64,000 nt of DNA, from positions 1 through 64,000 of the forward strand of contig CAIPAH010000003.1 in the NCBI GenBank assembly GCA_903862955.1, in the 5' to 3' direction. The translations under genes were made by a program, and so were the position numbers. This stretch comes from an uncultured Opitutia bacterium. Its GTDB lineage: Bacteria > Verrucomicrobiota > Verrucomicrobiia > Opitutales > Opitutaceae. The notes beneath the pieces are model-generated. The model was not told the DNA's origin. It ran no database searches and saw only the letters and a list, made by a program, of their open reading frames with translations. This document shows positions 1 to 8,298 of the stretch, piece after piece. Position 1 is the first letter of the stretch. Every line of letters starts with the position of its first letter.

Positions 1-7
1 ACAGACT

Positions 8-26
8 CACGGGCCAGAGACCCGTG
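8..26. repeat. short perfect inverted repeat
   Basis: CACGGG at 8-13 pairs with CCCGTG at 21-26 around a 7-base loop. It lies in the noncoding left edge of the window (1-249), where I see no credible gene. It may be a transcript-end hairpin or part of a repeat whose remainder lies outside the window. Confidence 0.4.
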
Positions 27-64
27 CCACGCCGCAGCCGCGGGTGTTGAACTCCAAAAAGGCG

Positions 65-94
65 AAGGCCCCGGACGAAGCCGGGGCCTTGTTT
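65..94. terminator. intrinsic-terminator-like hairpin
   Basis: AAGGCCCCGG (65-74) pairs perfectly with CCGGGGCCTT (81-90) around a 6-base loop. It is followed by GTTT on the plus strand and, on the minus strand, by a run of five T (55-59 reversed). It could therefore end the leftward flagellin transcript and anything entering from the left. Confidence 0.6.
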
Positions 95-188
95 GCACTG
101 GCGGCCAGTGCGACGGCCTGACGAGAACAATCGGTTGAACCGCTTGCGACGTCGGGACCTCCGCGGAGAGACGGCCCGGACCCGCTGG

Positions 189-216
189 CCTGGCCGCCGC
201 TTGCGCGGCGGCCAGG
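189..216 (-). terminator. strong hairpin just downstream of first flagellin
   Basis: A perfect 12-bp stem (189-200 with 205-216) and a 4-base loop lie 34 bases after the flagellin stop codon. There is no clear T tract, so it may stabilise the 3' end of the mRNA rather than terminate. The second hairpin at 65-94 is the better terminator. Confidence 0.5.
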
Positions 217-249
217 TTGGGCGAATCATGACAATCTCGTGCGGGTTGC

Positions 250-1068
250 TTACTGGATCAACTTCAGGGCGCTCTGCGCGCTCTGGTTGGCCTGGGCGAG
301 CATCGCCGTGCCAGACTGCACGAGGATGTTCCACCGGGCGAGTTGCGTGGACTCGGCGGCGACGTCCACGTCGGTGATCCGGCTCGAGGCGGCCTCGAGG
401 TTGGCCTTGTTGACCGTGAGCAGCTCCGAGGCGAAGCCGAAACGGCTCTGCTCGGCACCGTTGCCGGCGCGGAACGTAGCGACGTTCTGGATGGCATCGG
501 TGACATTGGTCAACGAGATGGCGCCGAGGTCGGTGGCGCTGGTGCTCGTGAGAGCGGCGACGCCGGCCGTGGTGCCATTGAGGTCGCGACCAGCGATGGT
601 CACGGCTGAGGACGTGCTGCCATCCTCAGTCACAGCCACCGAGAGGGAGCTGCTGCCGAAGAGGCTGACGCCGTTGAACTTTTCCGTCGCCAGGGAAGTC
701 AGCTGCGACTTGAGTTCAGTGAACTCGGAATCGTAGTTGGCCTTGTCACTGGAGTTCTTGGTCGGGTCCGAGTACAGGGTCTTCAACTCGCTGATGCGGT
801 CGAGGACCTTGCCAGCCACCTGCAGCGCTCCGTCCTGCGTCTGCAGGAAGGAAACGGCGTTGCCGATGTTGCTGGAAACCGCGCCTTGGCGTTTGGCCGC
901 CGCGGACAGTTTCATGGAAACCGCCAGGCCACCCGCGTCATCGGCGGGGCTGACGATCTTGGACCCGCTCGAGAGCCGGTTCAGGCTTTTCTGGAGCATG
1001 GCGTTGGACGCGGCCAGATTGTTTGCAGCAATCGTTGCCGAGTAGTTGGTATTAATCACGACTGACAT
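250..1068 (-). CDS. flagellin 1
   Basis: Flagellar filament subunit, 272 residues, exported by the flagellar type III system and polymerised under FliD. The conserved N-terminal D0/D1 region (MSVVINTNYSATIAANNL, then SSGSKIVSPADDAGGLAVS) and the C-terminal coiled region (ITDVDVAAESTQLARWNILVQSG, AMLAQANQ) are both present. The central variable domain is short. The reading frame is open upstream, but the start at 1068 is chosen because it begins the conserved N terminus and is preceded by AAGGAA. It has the same length as flagellin 2 and is closely similar to it, so this is a tandem duplication. The leader contains a GGA-loop hairpin described separately. I found no convincing sigma-28 promoter for this copy. 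The gene name (fliC or hag) is left blank because there are three paralogues. Confidence 0.95.
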   Translation of the reverse strand: MSVVINTNYSATIAANNLAASNAMLQKSLNRLSSGSKIVSPADDAGGLAVSMKLSAAAKRQGAVSSNIGNAVSFLQTQDGALQVAGKVLDRISELKTLYSDPTKNSSDKANYDSEFTELKSQLTSLATEKFNGVSLFGSSSLSVAVTEDGSTSSAVTIAGRDLNGTTAGVAALTSTSATDLGAISLTNVTDAIQNVATFRAGNGAEQSRFGFASELLTVNKANLEAASSRITDVDVAAESTQLARWNILVQSGTAMLAQANQSAQSALKLIQ

Positions 1069-1075
1069 GGTTCTT

Positions 1076-1107
1076 TCCTTGATCTTAATGCGACTATCCG
1101 TCGTCGC
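1076..1107 (-). promoter_or_regulatory. candidate CsrA-binding leader of flagellin 1
   Basis: Read on the minus strand, GCGAC (1103-1107) pairs with GTCGC (1090-1094). The loop GACGGATA carries a GGA (1097-1099). A second GGA (1076-1078) lies in the Shine-Dalgarno AAGGAA. The two GGA triplets are 21 nt apart, and the loop GGA begins 31 nt before the ATG. This is the two-site layout known for CsrA repression, and csrA and fliW lie in this window. The flagellin 2 leader has the same geometry. Confidence 0.65.
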
Positions 1108-1294
1108 CACGTGTCCGGATAAGCAGCGCCGGACCGCGCTGTCTGGGGCGAAAGCCCCAAAGGGGATCCGCACCGGGGTGCGGAAATGGGAGGAAAAAAG
1201 AACCCTGGCCCCACCCGGAGCCGACAACCGCGTTAGCTCGGGCGCGGGACCGGGGGACTAGCCCGGCCCGCGGGGTGGGGACAGGTGCGCTCGC

Positions 1295-2113
1295 TTACTG
1301 GAGCAGCTTGAGCGCGACCTGGGCGCTCTGGTTGGCCTGGGCCAGCATCGCCGTGCCCGATTGCACGAGGATGTTCCACCGGGCCAGCTGGGTGGATTCG
1401 GCGGCGACGTCGACGTCGGTGATGCGGCTCGAGGCGGCCTCGAGGTTGGCCTTGTTCACCGTGAGAAGGTCGCTGGCGAAGCCCAAGCGGCTCTGCTCGG
1501 CGCCGTTCTGGGCGCGGAACGTCGCGACATTCTGGATCGCGGCGGTGATGTCGGTGAGGGCAATCGCCCCGAGATCGGTCGCGGAGGTGGCGGTGAGCGC
1601 GCCGACGCCGGTGGCCGTGCTGGTGAGGTCACGGCCGGCGATCGTGACGGCGGACGTCGTGCTGCCATCCTCGGTCACGGGCACGCTGAGGCTGGAGGTG
1701 CCGAAGAGGCTGACGCCGTTGAACTGCTCGCCGGTGAGGGCGCTGAGCTGGCTCTTCAACTCGGTGAATTCGGAGTCGTAGTTGGCCTTGTCGTTGGCGT
1801 TCTTCGTCGGGTCATTGTACAGGGTCTTCAGCTCGCCCATGCGGTCGAGGACCTTGCCGGTGACGGAGAGGACGCCGTCCTGCGTCTGCAGGAACGACAC
1901 GGAGTTGCCGATGTTCTGCGAGACGGCGCCCTGGCGCTTGGCCGCGGCGGACAGTTTCATCGCGACGGCGAGGCCACCCGCATCATCGGCGGGGCTGACG
2001 ATCTTGGAACCGCTCGAGAGCCGGTTGAGGCTCTTCTGCAACATTTCGTTGGAGCGGGCGAGGTTGTTCGCGGCGACGGTCGCCGCGTAGTTGGTGTTAA
2101 TGACGACGGACAT
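1295..2113 (-). CDS. flagellin 2
   Basis: Second filament subunit, 272 residues, a near copy of flagellin 1 with substitutions concentrated in the central region (residues about 120-190). The start at 2113 opens the conserved MSVVINTNYAATVAANN segment and has AAGGA upstream. The C terminus ends with AQVALKLLQ. Its promoter is a sigma-28-type box at 2216-2242, and its leader carries a GGA-loop hairpin followed by a GGA-containing Shine-Dalgarno. The 226 bases between its stop and the start of flagellin 1 hold the flagellin 1 leader and two further GC hairpins, so the two copies may be expressed separately or by read-through. Confidence 0.95.
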   Translation of the reverse strand: MSVVINTNYAATVAANNLARSNEMLQKSLNRLSSGSKIVSPADDAGGLAVAMKLSAAAKRQGAVSQNIGNSVSFLQTQDGVLSVTGKVLDRMGELKTLYNDPTKNANDKANYDSEFTELKSQLSALTGEQFNGVSLFGTSSLSVPVTEDGSTTSAVTIAGRDLTSTATGVGALTATSATDLGAIALTDITAAIQNVATFRAQNGAEQSRLGFASDLLTVNKANLEAASSRITDVDVAAESTQLARWNILVQSGTAMLAQANQSAQVALKLLQ

Positions 2114-2120
2114 GGTATCT

Positions 2121-2151
2121 TCCTTGATGCTAAGCGCGGCTTCCGTGCCGC
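2121..2151 (-). promoter_or_regulatory. candidate CsrA-binding leader of flagellin 2
   Basis: On the minus strand, GCGGC (2147-2151) pairs with GCCGC (2136-2140). The loop ACGGAA contains GGA at 2142-2144. The second GGA (2121-2123) is in the Shine-Dalgarno. The spacing between the GGAs is 21 nt and from loop GGA to ATG is 31 nt, both identical to flagellin 1, while the stem bases differ and still pair. Confidence 0.65.
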
Positions 2152-2215
2152 AGTCGGACCCGGTGGATTCAGCTCCGGGTCGCGCCGGTCGGGGCTCTTG
2201 CCTCGACGTGGGGGA

Positions 2216-2242
2216 TGATCGGACCACCCGCGAAAAACATTT
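2216..2242 (-). promoter_or_regulatory. sigma-28 (FliA) promoter of flagellin 2
   Basis: On the minus strand the box reads AAATGTTT - 11 bases - TCCGATCA, matching the FliA consensus TAAAGTTT-N11-GCCGATAA at 6 of 8 positions in each half with exact spacing. The predicted start lies about 95 bases before the flagellin 2 ATG, so the transcript includes the GGA hairpin. A fliA gene is present at 28641-29435. Confidence 0.65.
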
Positions 2243-2380
2243 GCGGAAAAGCTAAATTCTTTTTCCGCCCCGCGCCCTGGCCTGGAATTGCGGGAGCTTT
2301 TCCGCCGGCCTCCCTCGCGCAGGCCGGTCTGCGACGGCAGGCGGCCTCGGTAGGCGAGGCGGGGAAGGCCATTTTCCGTC

Positions 2381-2407
2381 TAAAGTCCGGGTCTGTCCGG
2401 CCGATGT
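2381..2407 (+). promoter_or_regulatory. sigma-28 (FliA) promoter of the fliD operon
   Basis: TAAAGTCC (2381-2388) - 11 bases - GCCGATGT (2400-2407) matches the FliA consensus TAAAGTTT-N11-GCCGATAA at 6 of 8 positions in each half. It sits 31 bases before the fliD start. It is divergent from the flagellin 2 promoter within the same 325-base gap. Confidence 0.8.
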
Positions 2408-2438
2408 TATCTACCTAGAAAACCACCGCACCCGCGCC

Positions 2439-4175
2439 ATGTCCGGCATCCAAATCTCAGGTCTCCTTTCGAACTCGGCTTTCGACTGGAAGTCCGTCGT
2501 TGACCAGCTCATCACCGCCGATTCCGCGCCCATCACGGCGCTGACCACCCAAAAGACCACCAACACCAGCAAGGTGACGGCCCTCTCCGGGCTCCAGACC
2601 GCGCTGCAGGACCTGCAGGACTCGCTGCAGTCCATCCGGTCGGGCGATCTGTTCTCGCTGCGCAATGTCAACTCTGACACCGCCGGCACGACGTGGAAGT
2701 CGAACTCCGCGAACGGCGCCACCGTCGGCAGCTATAAATTTGCCGTCCAGCAGCTCGCCACTGCCACGACGGTGCAGGGCGCCGCGGACGTCGGCGCGGG
2801 CCTCGCGGCGACGAGCGTCGTCAGCGGACTCACCCTGGCCAACCTTCCGACCGCGACCGCCGTCACCGCGGGCACGTTCACGGTGGACGGAAAGACAGTG
2901 ACCATCGCGCTGACGGATTCCCTGCAGGACGTGTTCGACAAGATCTCCACGGCCACCGCGGGCGATGTCACCGCGAGTTACGACCCGACCAGCGATCACA
3001 TTTCCCTCACCAGCGGCAGCGGCGAGCTGGTCCTGGGCGCGGCGAATGACACGAGTAATTTTCTCTCGGTGATGAAGCTGGCCAACAACGGCACCGCCAC
3101 CGCCGCGAGTTCCTCGTCCCTCGGCACGCTCCGCCTCGCCAGTCCCCTGGCCAGCGCGGGCTTGAAGGGCACGATCACCGCCGTCGATGGCTCGGGCAAC
3201 GGCTCGTTCTCGATCAACGGCGTCAGCATCAGCTACAACGTCAATTCCGACAGCCTCAGCACCATCCTCGGCCGCATCAACCAGTCGGGCGCCGGTGTGA
3301 CTGCGAACTACGATCCGTCGGCCGACCGCGTGACGCTTACCAACGCCAAGACCGGTGACATGGGCATGGGAGTCAGCGACGTGACAGGCGGGCTGCTCGA
3401 CGTCCTGGGACTGACTTCTCCGTCCAGCACGCTGACCCGCGGCGTGAACGCCCGCTTTACCGTCAACGGCGGCCCGACCCTGACCAGCACCAGCAACACG
3501 CTGGACAGCTCCGTCCATGGCATCACTGGACTGAGCGTGACGGTGAACACCCAGGCTACGCAGACGGTGACCGTGGACAGCGACACATCGTCGATGCAGA
3601 CGGCGATCCAGAACTTCCTCGACAAGTTCAACGCCGTGCAGGACTCGATCGACACCAACACCAAGACGACCGTCTCCTCCGGCACGGTGACGACGTCGGT
3701 GCTCTCCGACAACCGCGAGGTCCAAGCCTGGGGAAGCAAGCTCCGCTCGCTGGTCTTCGACGCCGTGAGCGGCGTGACCGGCACCGTGCAGCGCCTCGAT
3801 AACCTCGGGATCGACTTCGACTCCACCACCGGCCACCTCACGATCAAGAACTCCGACAAGCTCGCCACGGCGCTGGCGGATCATCCCGACGACGTGAAGG
3901 CGTTCTTCCTGACGCCCGGCACGGGTCTGGTGTCCAAGGGCTACACTTACCTGACGAACCTGATCAGCGCCGACAGCACGCAGCAGGACAACCTGAACAA
4001 GGCGTCGACGGACATCGACACGCAGATCACCACGCTCCAGGCGCGCCTCGATGCGGAGCGGCAGCAGCTGACCAATTCCTTCATCCAGATGCTCGACGCC
4101 CAGTCCATGGCGCAGAGCCAGAACACCACGCTGACCAACGCGTTCTTCAAGAACACGAGCAGCAGCGGCAACTAA
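2439..4175 (+). CDS. fliD: flagellar filament cap protein FliD (hook-associated protein 2)
   Basis: The pentameric FliD cap sits at the filament tip and helps exported flagellin fold into place. The protein has 578 residues. The N-terminal FliD_N region (ISGLLSNSAFDWKSVVDQLI, then coiled residues to about 70) and the C-terminal coiled FliD_C region (residues about 380-570, ending DAQSMAQSQNTTLTNAFF) fit the family. The middle is rich in Ser/Thr and contains repeated flagellin-hook-IN-like segments, as in longer FliD proteins. It is the first gene of a plus-strand operon read from a sigma-28 promoter and followed after 2 bases by a lipoprotein gene. Confidence 0.95.
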   Translation: MSGIQISGLLSNSAFDWKSVVDQLITADSAPITALTTQKTTNTSKVTALSGLQTALQDLQDSLQSIRSGDLFSLRNVNSDTAGTTWKSNSANGATVGSYKFAVQQLATATTVQGAADVGAGLAATSVVSGLTLANLPTATAVTAGTFTVDGKTVTIALTDSLQDVFDKISTATAGDVTASYDPTSDHISLTSGSGELVLGAANDTSNFLSVMKLANNGTATAASSSSLGTLRLASPLASAGLKGTITAVDGSGNGSFSINGVSISYNVNSDSLSTILGRINQSGAGVTANYDPSADRVTLTNAKTGDMGMGVSDVTGGLLDVLGLTSPSSTLTRGVNARFTVNGGPTLTSTSNTLDSSVHGITGLSVTVNTQATQTVTVDSDTSSMQTAIQNFLDKFNAVQDSIDTNTKTTVSSGTVTTSVLSDNREVQAWGSKLRSLVFDAVSGVTGTVQRLDNLGIDFDSTTGHLTIKNSDKLATALADHPDDVKAFFLTPGTGLVSKGYTYLTNLISADSTQQDNLNKASTDIDTQITTLQARLDAERQQLTNSFIQMLDAQSMAQSQNTTLTNAFFKNTSSSGN

Positions 4176-4177
4176 CC

Positions 4178-4906
4178 ATGATCCGCTCCCATCTTCTCCG
4201 CCGCGTTTCCCGCCTCGCCGGCCTCGCCGCCTGCGTGGTTCTCACCTTCGGCTGCTCGACTGTGCCTTGGTCGAAGTCTGCGCGTGCCAGCGCCGAGTTC
4301 GTTCCCACCAACCATTCCGGCGATTCCGTTTTGCCGACCAGCGTGCGGAGAGTGGTGCTCCTGCCGCTCGCCGGCGGCGAAATCGCCCCGCCGGCCAGCA
4401 TGGCGGATTTGGATCCGATCGTGGCGGCGGCGCTGCAGCATCAGAATCGCTTCGAGGTCATCACGGTGTCGCGTGACGCCTGCCGCCGGCTGTTCTCCAC
4501 AGAGGAGCTTTCCTCCGTCGAGGCACTGCCCGCCAATTTCATGGCGGTGATCCGGCACGAGTTCGCCGCCGACGCGGTGCTCTTTGTGGACGTCACCGTC
4601 TTTCACGCGTATCGGCCGCTAGCCATCGGCTTCCGGGCCAAGCTGGCGACCGTGCGCGACGTGCGGCTGGTGTGGACGTTCGACAATCTGTTTTCGGCGT
4701 CCGACCCGGTGATCGCCAAGAGCGCCAGCCGCCACCTCGAGGCCGACGGCCTCCCGGAGGTGCCGTCGGACCTGAGTCCCGCCGCCTTGCAATCGCCCTC
4801 CCGCTTCACGGCCTACGCCGCCGAGGCCATGTTCGGCACCTTGCCCCCGCTGGCGCCCGCCGGAATCCCGGTCGTCGCGGCCGATTTGCCCGCCCCGGCC
4901 CGCTGA
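4178..4906 (+). CDS. putative lipoprotein of the fliD operon
   Basis: A 242-residue protein with a type II signal peptide: Arg-rich start, hydrophobic stretch LAGLAACVVLTFGC, and lipobox Cys at about residue 26. The mature part contains RRVVLLPLAGGE and an alternating alpha/beta pattern with AADAVLFVDVTVF. This broadly resembles small outer-membrane-associated lipoproteins of the CsgG/FlgO kind, but I cannot assign a family. Two bases separate it from fliD, so it should be co-transcribed with filament genes. A role in the cell envelope around the flagellum is only an inference from position. Confidence 0.75.
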   Translation: MIRSHLLRRVSRLAGLAACVVLTFGCSTVPWSKSARASAEFVPTNHSGDSVLPTSVRRVVLLPLAGGEIAPPASMADLDPIVAAALQHQNRFEVITVSRDACRRLFSTEELSSVEALPANFMAVIRHEFAADAVLFVDVTVFHAYRPLAIGFRAKLATVRDVRLVWTFDNLFSASDPVIAKSASRHLEADGLPEVPSDLSPAALQSPSRFTAYAAEAMFGTLPPLAPAGIPVVAADLPAPAR

Positions 4907-4984
4907 ATCGGGCTAAAGCTGCCGCCATTCCGGCCGATTATTTCCCTGTCAGCGGACCCACGTTTCGCCGGTCGAAACCACCCA

Positions 4985-5269
4985 ATGATTCCCTCCACGC
5001 CACCTCCTGATCGCACCGTGCGCCCCGACGCCCTCGCCGCGTCCGGCCCGTCCACGCCGCGCCCGCCCGCCCCGCGGCCTGACCAACTTTCCACCGCCAG
5101 CGCCGCCGCCCTGCGCGTCTCCCTCGCCCGCGATCCCGAGATTCGCCCCGCGGAAGTCGCGCGCGCCCGCGCCCTGGCCGCCGATCCGACTTATCCTCCG
5201 GTTGCCGTCATGCGTCGCGTTGCCCAGCAGATCCTGGCCGCGCCGGACCTGAGCGAAGACGAGTCCTGA
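4985..5269 (+). CDS. FlgM-like anti-sigma factor candidate
   Basis: A small 94-residue protein with a Pro/Ala-rich, probably disordered first half. The helical C-terminal half (residues about 40-88) has the pattern LSTASAAALRVSLA...EVARARALAADPTYPPVAVMRRVAQQIL, which resembles the FlgM C terminus that binds sigma-28. FlgM blocks FliA until it is secreted through the finished hook. The position between fliD and fliS, under a sigma-28 promoter, suits that role. The similarity is weak and based on pattern only. It could instead be an unrelated small flagellar protein. Confidence 0.5.
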   Translation: MIPSTPPPDRTVRPDALAASGPSTPRPPAPRPDQLSTASAAALRVSLARDPEIRPAEVARARALAADPTYPPVAVMRRVAQQILAAPDLSEDES

Positions 5270-5276
5270 CCCGGCC

Positions 5277-5702
5277 ATGCCAGCCACGGCCTACGCGCAG
5301 ACGTACCGCGCCAACGCGGTCCTCACCGCCAGTCCCGGACAGCTCGTGCTCATGCTCTACGACGGGGTGCTGAAAGCCCTCGCCATCACCCGCGACGCCT
5401 TCGCGCGGCCCGTGGACGATCCGCGCCGGATCGAGACCATCAACCACCAGCTCCTCAAGGCCCAGACGATCATCGCCGAGCTGCAGGGCGGCCTCAACCT
5501 CGAGGCCGGCGGCGAATTCGCCCTGACGCTGCAACGCCTCTACGACTACCACAACCGCCGCCTGCTCGAGGCCAACCTCCGCAAGCAGGTCGAGCCCGTG
5601 GTCGAGGTGGAGCGCCTCGTGCGCGAACTGCGAAACGCCTGGGCTGAGATGCTCTGCACGCAGGATACCTCGGTTACCGAGAAAGTGCGCGTCGTCGCCT
5701 GA
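5277..5702 (+). CDS. fliS: flagellin export chaperone FliS
   Basis: FliS binds the C-terminal helix of flagellin in the cytoplasm, prevents early polymerisation and delivers it to FlhA. The protein has 141 residues, within the family range. The N-terminal AYAQTYRANAVLTASPGQLVLMLYDG is the classic FliS signature. Helices continue through INHQLLKAQTIIAELQGGLNLEAGGEFA and LYDYHNRRLLEANLRK. It starts 7 bases after the FlgM-like gene and is followed after 3 bases by a FliT-like gene, in the usual fliD-S-T order. Confidence 0.93.
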   Translation: MPATAYAQTYRANAVLTASPGQLVLMLYDGVLKALAITRDAFARPVDDPRRIETINHQLLKAQTIIAELQGGLNLEAGGEFALTLQRLYDYHNRRLLEANLRKQVEPVVEVERLVRELRNAWAEMLCTQDTSVTEKVRVVA

Positions 5703-5705
5703 CGC

Positions 5706-6083
5706 ATGTCCTCGCCGGATTCCAAGTTTCTCCGCCTGCTCACGGTGCTGGAGGAATTTGCCGGCCAGGAATCGATGCTCCTCTGCGCCGGAGACATCAC
5801 CGCGATTCGGGAACTGCAGGCGCGGGCCGAGCCCGTGCTCGCGGAGCTGACGCGTGGCCAGCACGGCCCGCTTGCCCCGACGGTGCAGGGCCGCCTTGCG
5901 GCCTTGCTGACTCGCCGGCGCGGGAACCAGCAGCTCCTGGATGAAAAGTTCGCCGAGGTGCAGGCGGAGTTGGAGCGGACGCGGGACAATCTTCAGACGA
6001 TCGGTCGGATCGCGCCCGTTTACGGCCGCCACACGCGGGCGGACAGGGCGGGGCACACGGGGACGACGCACGCGGTCGCGTGA
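5706..6083 (+). CDS. FliT-like small helical protein
   Basis: A 125-residue, mostly helical protein with charged amphipathic segments (residues 5-105) and a disordered His/Thr/Arg tail. No motif is decisive. The size, predicted helical bundle and placement directly after fliS match FliT, the chaperone for the FliD cap, and more loosely FlgN-type chaperones. It is the last gene of the fliD operon. The assignment rests mainly on context. Confidence 0.5.
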   Translation: MSSPDSKFLRLLTVLEEFAGQESMLLCAGDITAIRELQARAEPVLAELTRGQHGPLAPTVQGRLAALLTRRRGNQQLLDEKFAEVQAELERTRDNLQTIGRIAPVYGRHTRADRAGHTGTTHAVA

Positions 6084-6118
6084 ATCTGTTCGGGTTCGCG
6101 GTTGCCGCGCGAGCCTGC

Positions 6119-6538
6119 TCAGCCCGTCGCGCTCTTCAGCGGATGGGCCGAACCTTGGGACGCGCTCGGTCCGGCTTCGATCGTGGCGGCGGCCGGGGGA
6201 CCGGCGAGCCAGGTGGCAGCAATTTGGCGGGCTTCCGCCTTCCAGTCGACCGTCGGCTTCGCGTGCAGCGAGACCCGCACCGTGACCGGGCTGCGGTCCC
6301 AGCTGAGGACGGCCTTGAGTGTGAGCGAGCCGTCGGACAGCAGAAAGCTGTAGAGGAGAACCGAACCGCCGGCGGACGGGTCGGCGGCGTCGGCCGGGGG
6401 CGTCAGGATGACGCGGGCCAAGCCGTCCTTGAAATTCACCGAGCGCTGGCTGCTCCATTTTACCACGGGCGCCGTGCCCGTGTCCTGCGACAGGGCATGC
6501 TCGATGCTTGTCAGGAAGGAAAGGAGTCGGGTGGACAT
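6119..6538 (-). CDS. hypothetical protein
   Basis: 139 residues from the ATG at 6538. The frame allows a start at 6565, but the shorter start avoids a Ser/Thr-rich extension. I do not recognise a family. It has an alternating hydrophobic pattern (VVKWSSQRSVNF, LYSFLLSDGSLTLKAVLSW, VTVRVSLHAKP) suggesting a small beta-rich domain followed by a helix (DWKAEARQIAATWL). There is no signal peptide or membrane segment. It lies on the minus strand between the fliD operon and the response regulator, convergent with the former, and may be a flagellar accessory or an unrelated insertion. Confidence 0.55.
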   Translation of the reverse strand: MSTRLLSFLTSIEHALSQDTGTAPVVKWSSQRSVNFKDGLARVILTPPADAADPSAGGSVLLYSFLLSDGSLTLKAVLSWDRSPVTVRVSLHAKPTVDWKAEARQIAATWLAGPPAAATIEAGPSASQGSAHPLKSATG

Positions 6539-6767
6539 GAGCGTCAGGGTGGAGGAGGGGCACATCGGGTGCTCCGGGAACCAATATCGGCGGGGCTTGC
6601 GCCGACTTTAGTTATTTCTCGCGGCCCCGGCGGATCGCAGGCGCCCGGTGCGGGAATTACGCATTGGGGCCTCGGCGGGCCGTCTTGCGGCAACATTTGT
6701 TTGTATCGTCCGGGTGATTCGTGTCTATGGGTTTCCCCCCGAAATGCCCGCCACACCTCTCTCTGTC

Positions 6768-8195
<1,428 letters not shown>

Positions 8196-8211
8196 GCGGC
8201 GTGATTTGGAG

Positions 8212-8237
8212 ACGCGGCGCCCCGCCGTGTTTCATTT
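8212..8237 (+). terminator. weak terminator-like hairpin
   Basis: ACGCGGC (8212-8218) pairs with GCCGTGT (8224-8230), including one G-T pair, followed by TTCATTT. It lies 17 bases after the response regulator stop and before the convergent HD-GYP gene. Confidence 0.35.
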
Positions 8238-8298
8238 CGGACGGTCGGCTGCTCGACCCCGCGACCCTCACCCTCGACTTCCCGGCTTCGGCCTGCGC

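Noticed and set aside
93-377. 94-codon plus-strand frame at the left edge
   Set aside because: Arg-rich, overlaps the end of flagellin 1 and two strong hairpins, and lacks any recognisable feature.
1165-1200. sigma-28 promoter for flagellin 1
   Set aside because: At the position matching the flagellin 2 promoter only a poor -10-like GCGGATCC and a weak -35 are found, not enough to call.
2457-3884. 475-codon minus-strand frame inside fliD
   Set aside because: Antisense shadow of fliD with low-complexity Arg/Gly/Val composition and no start context.
6566-6767. sigma-54 promoter for the flagellar response regulator
   Set aside because: No GG-N10-GC with the TGGCAC/TTGC context is seen upstream of 6768, so the gene is probably read by a housekeeping sigma factor.
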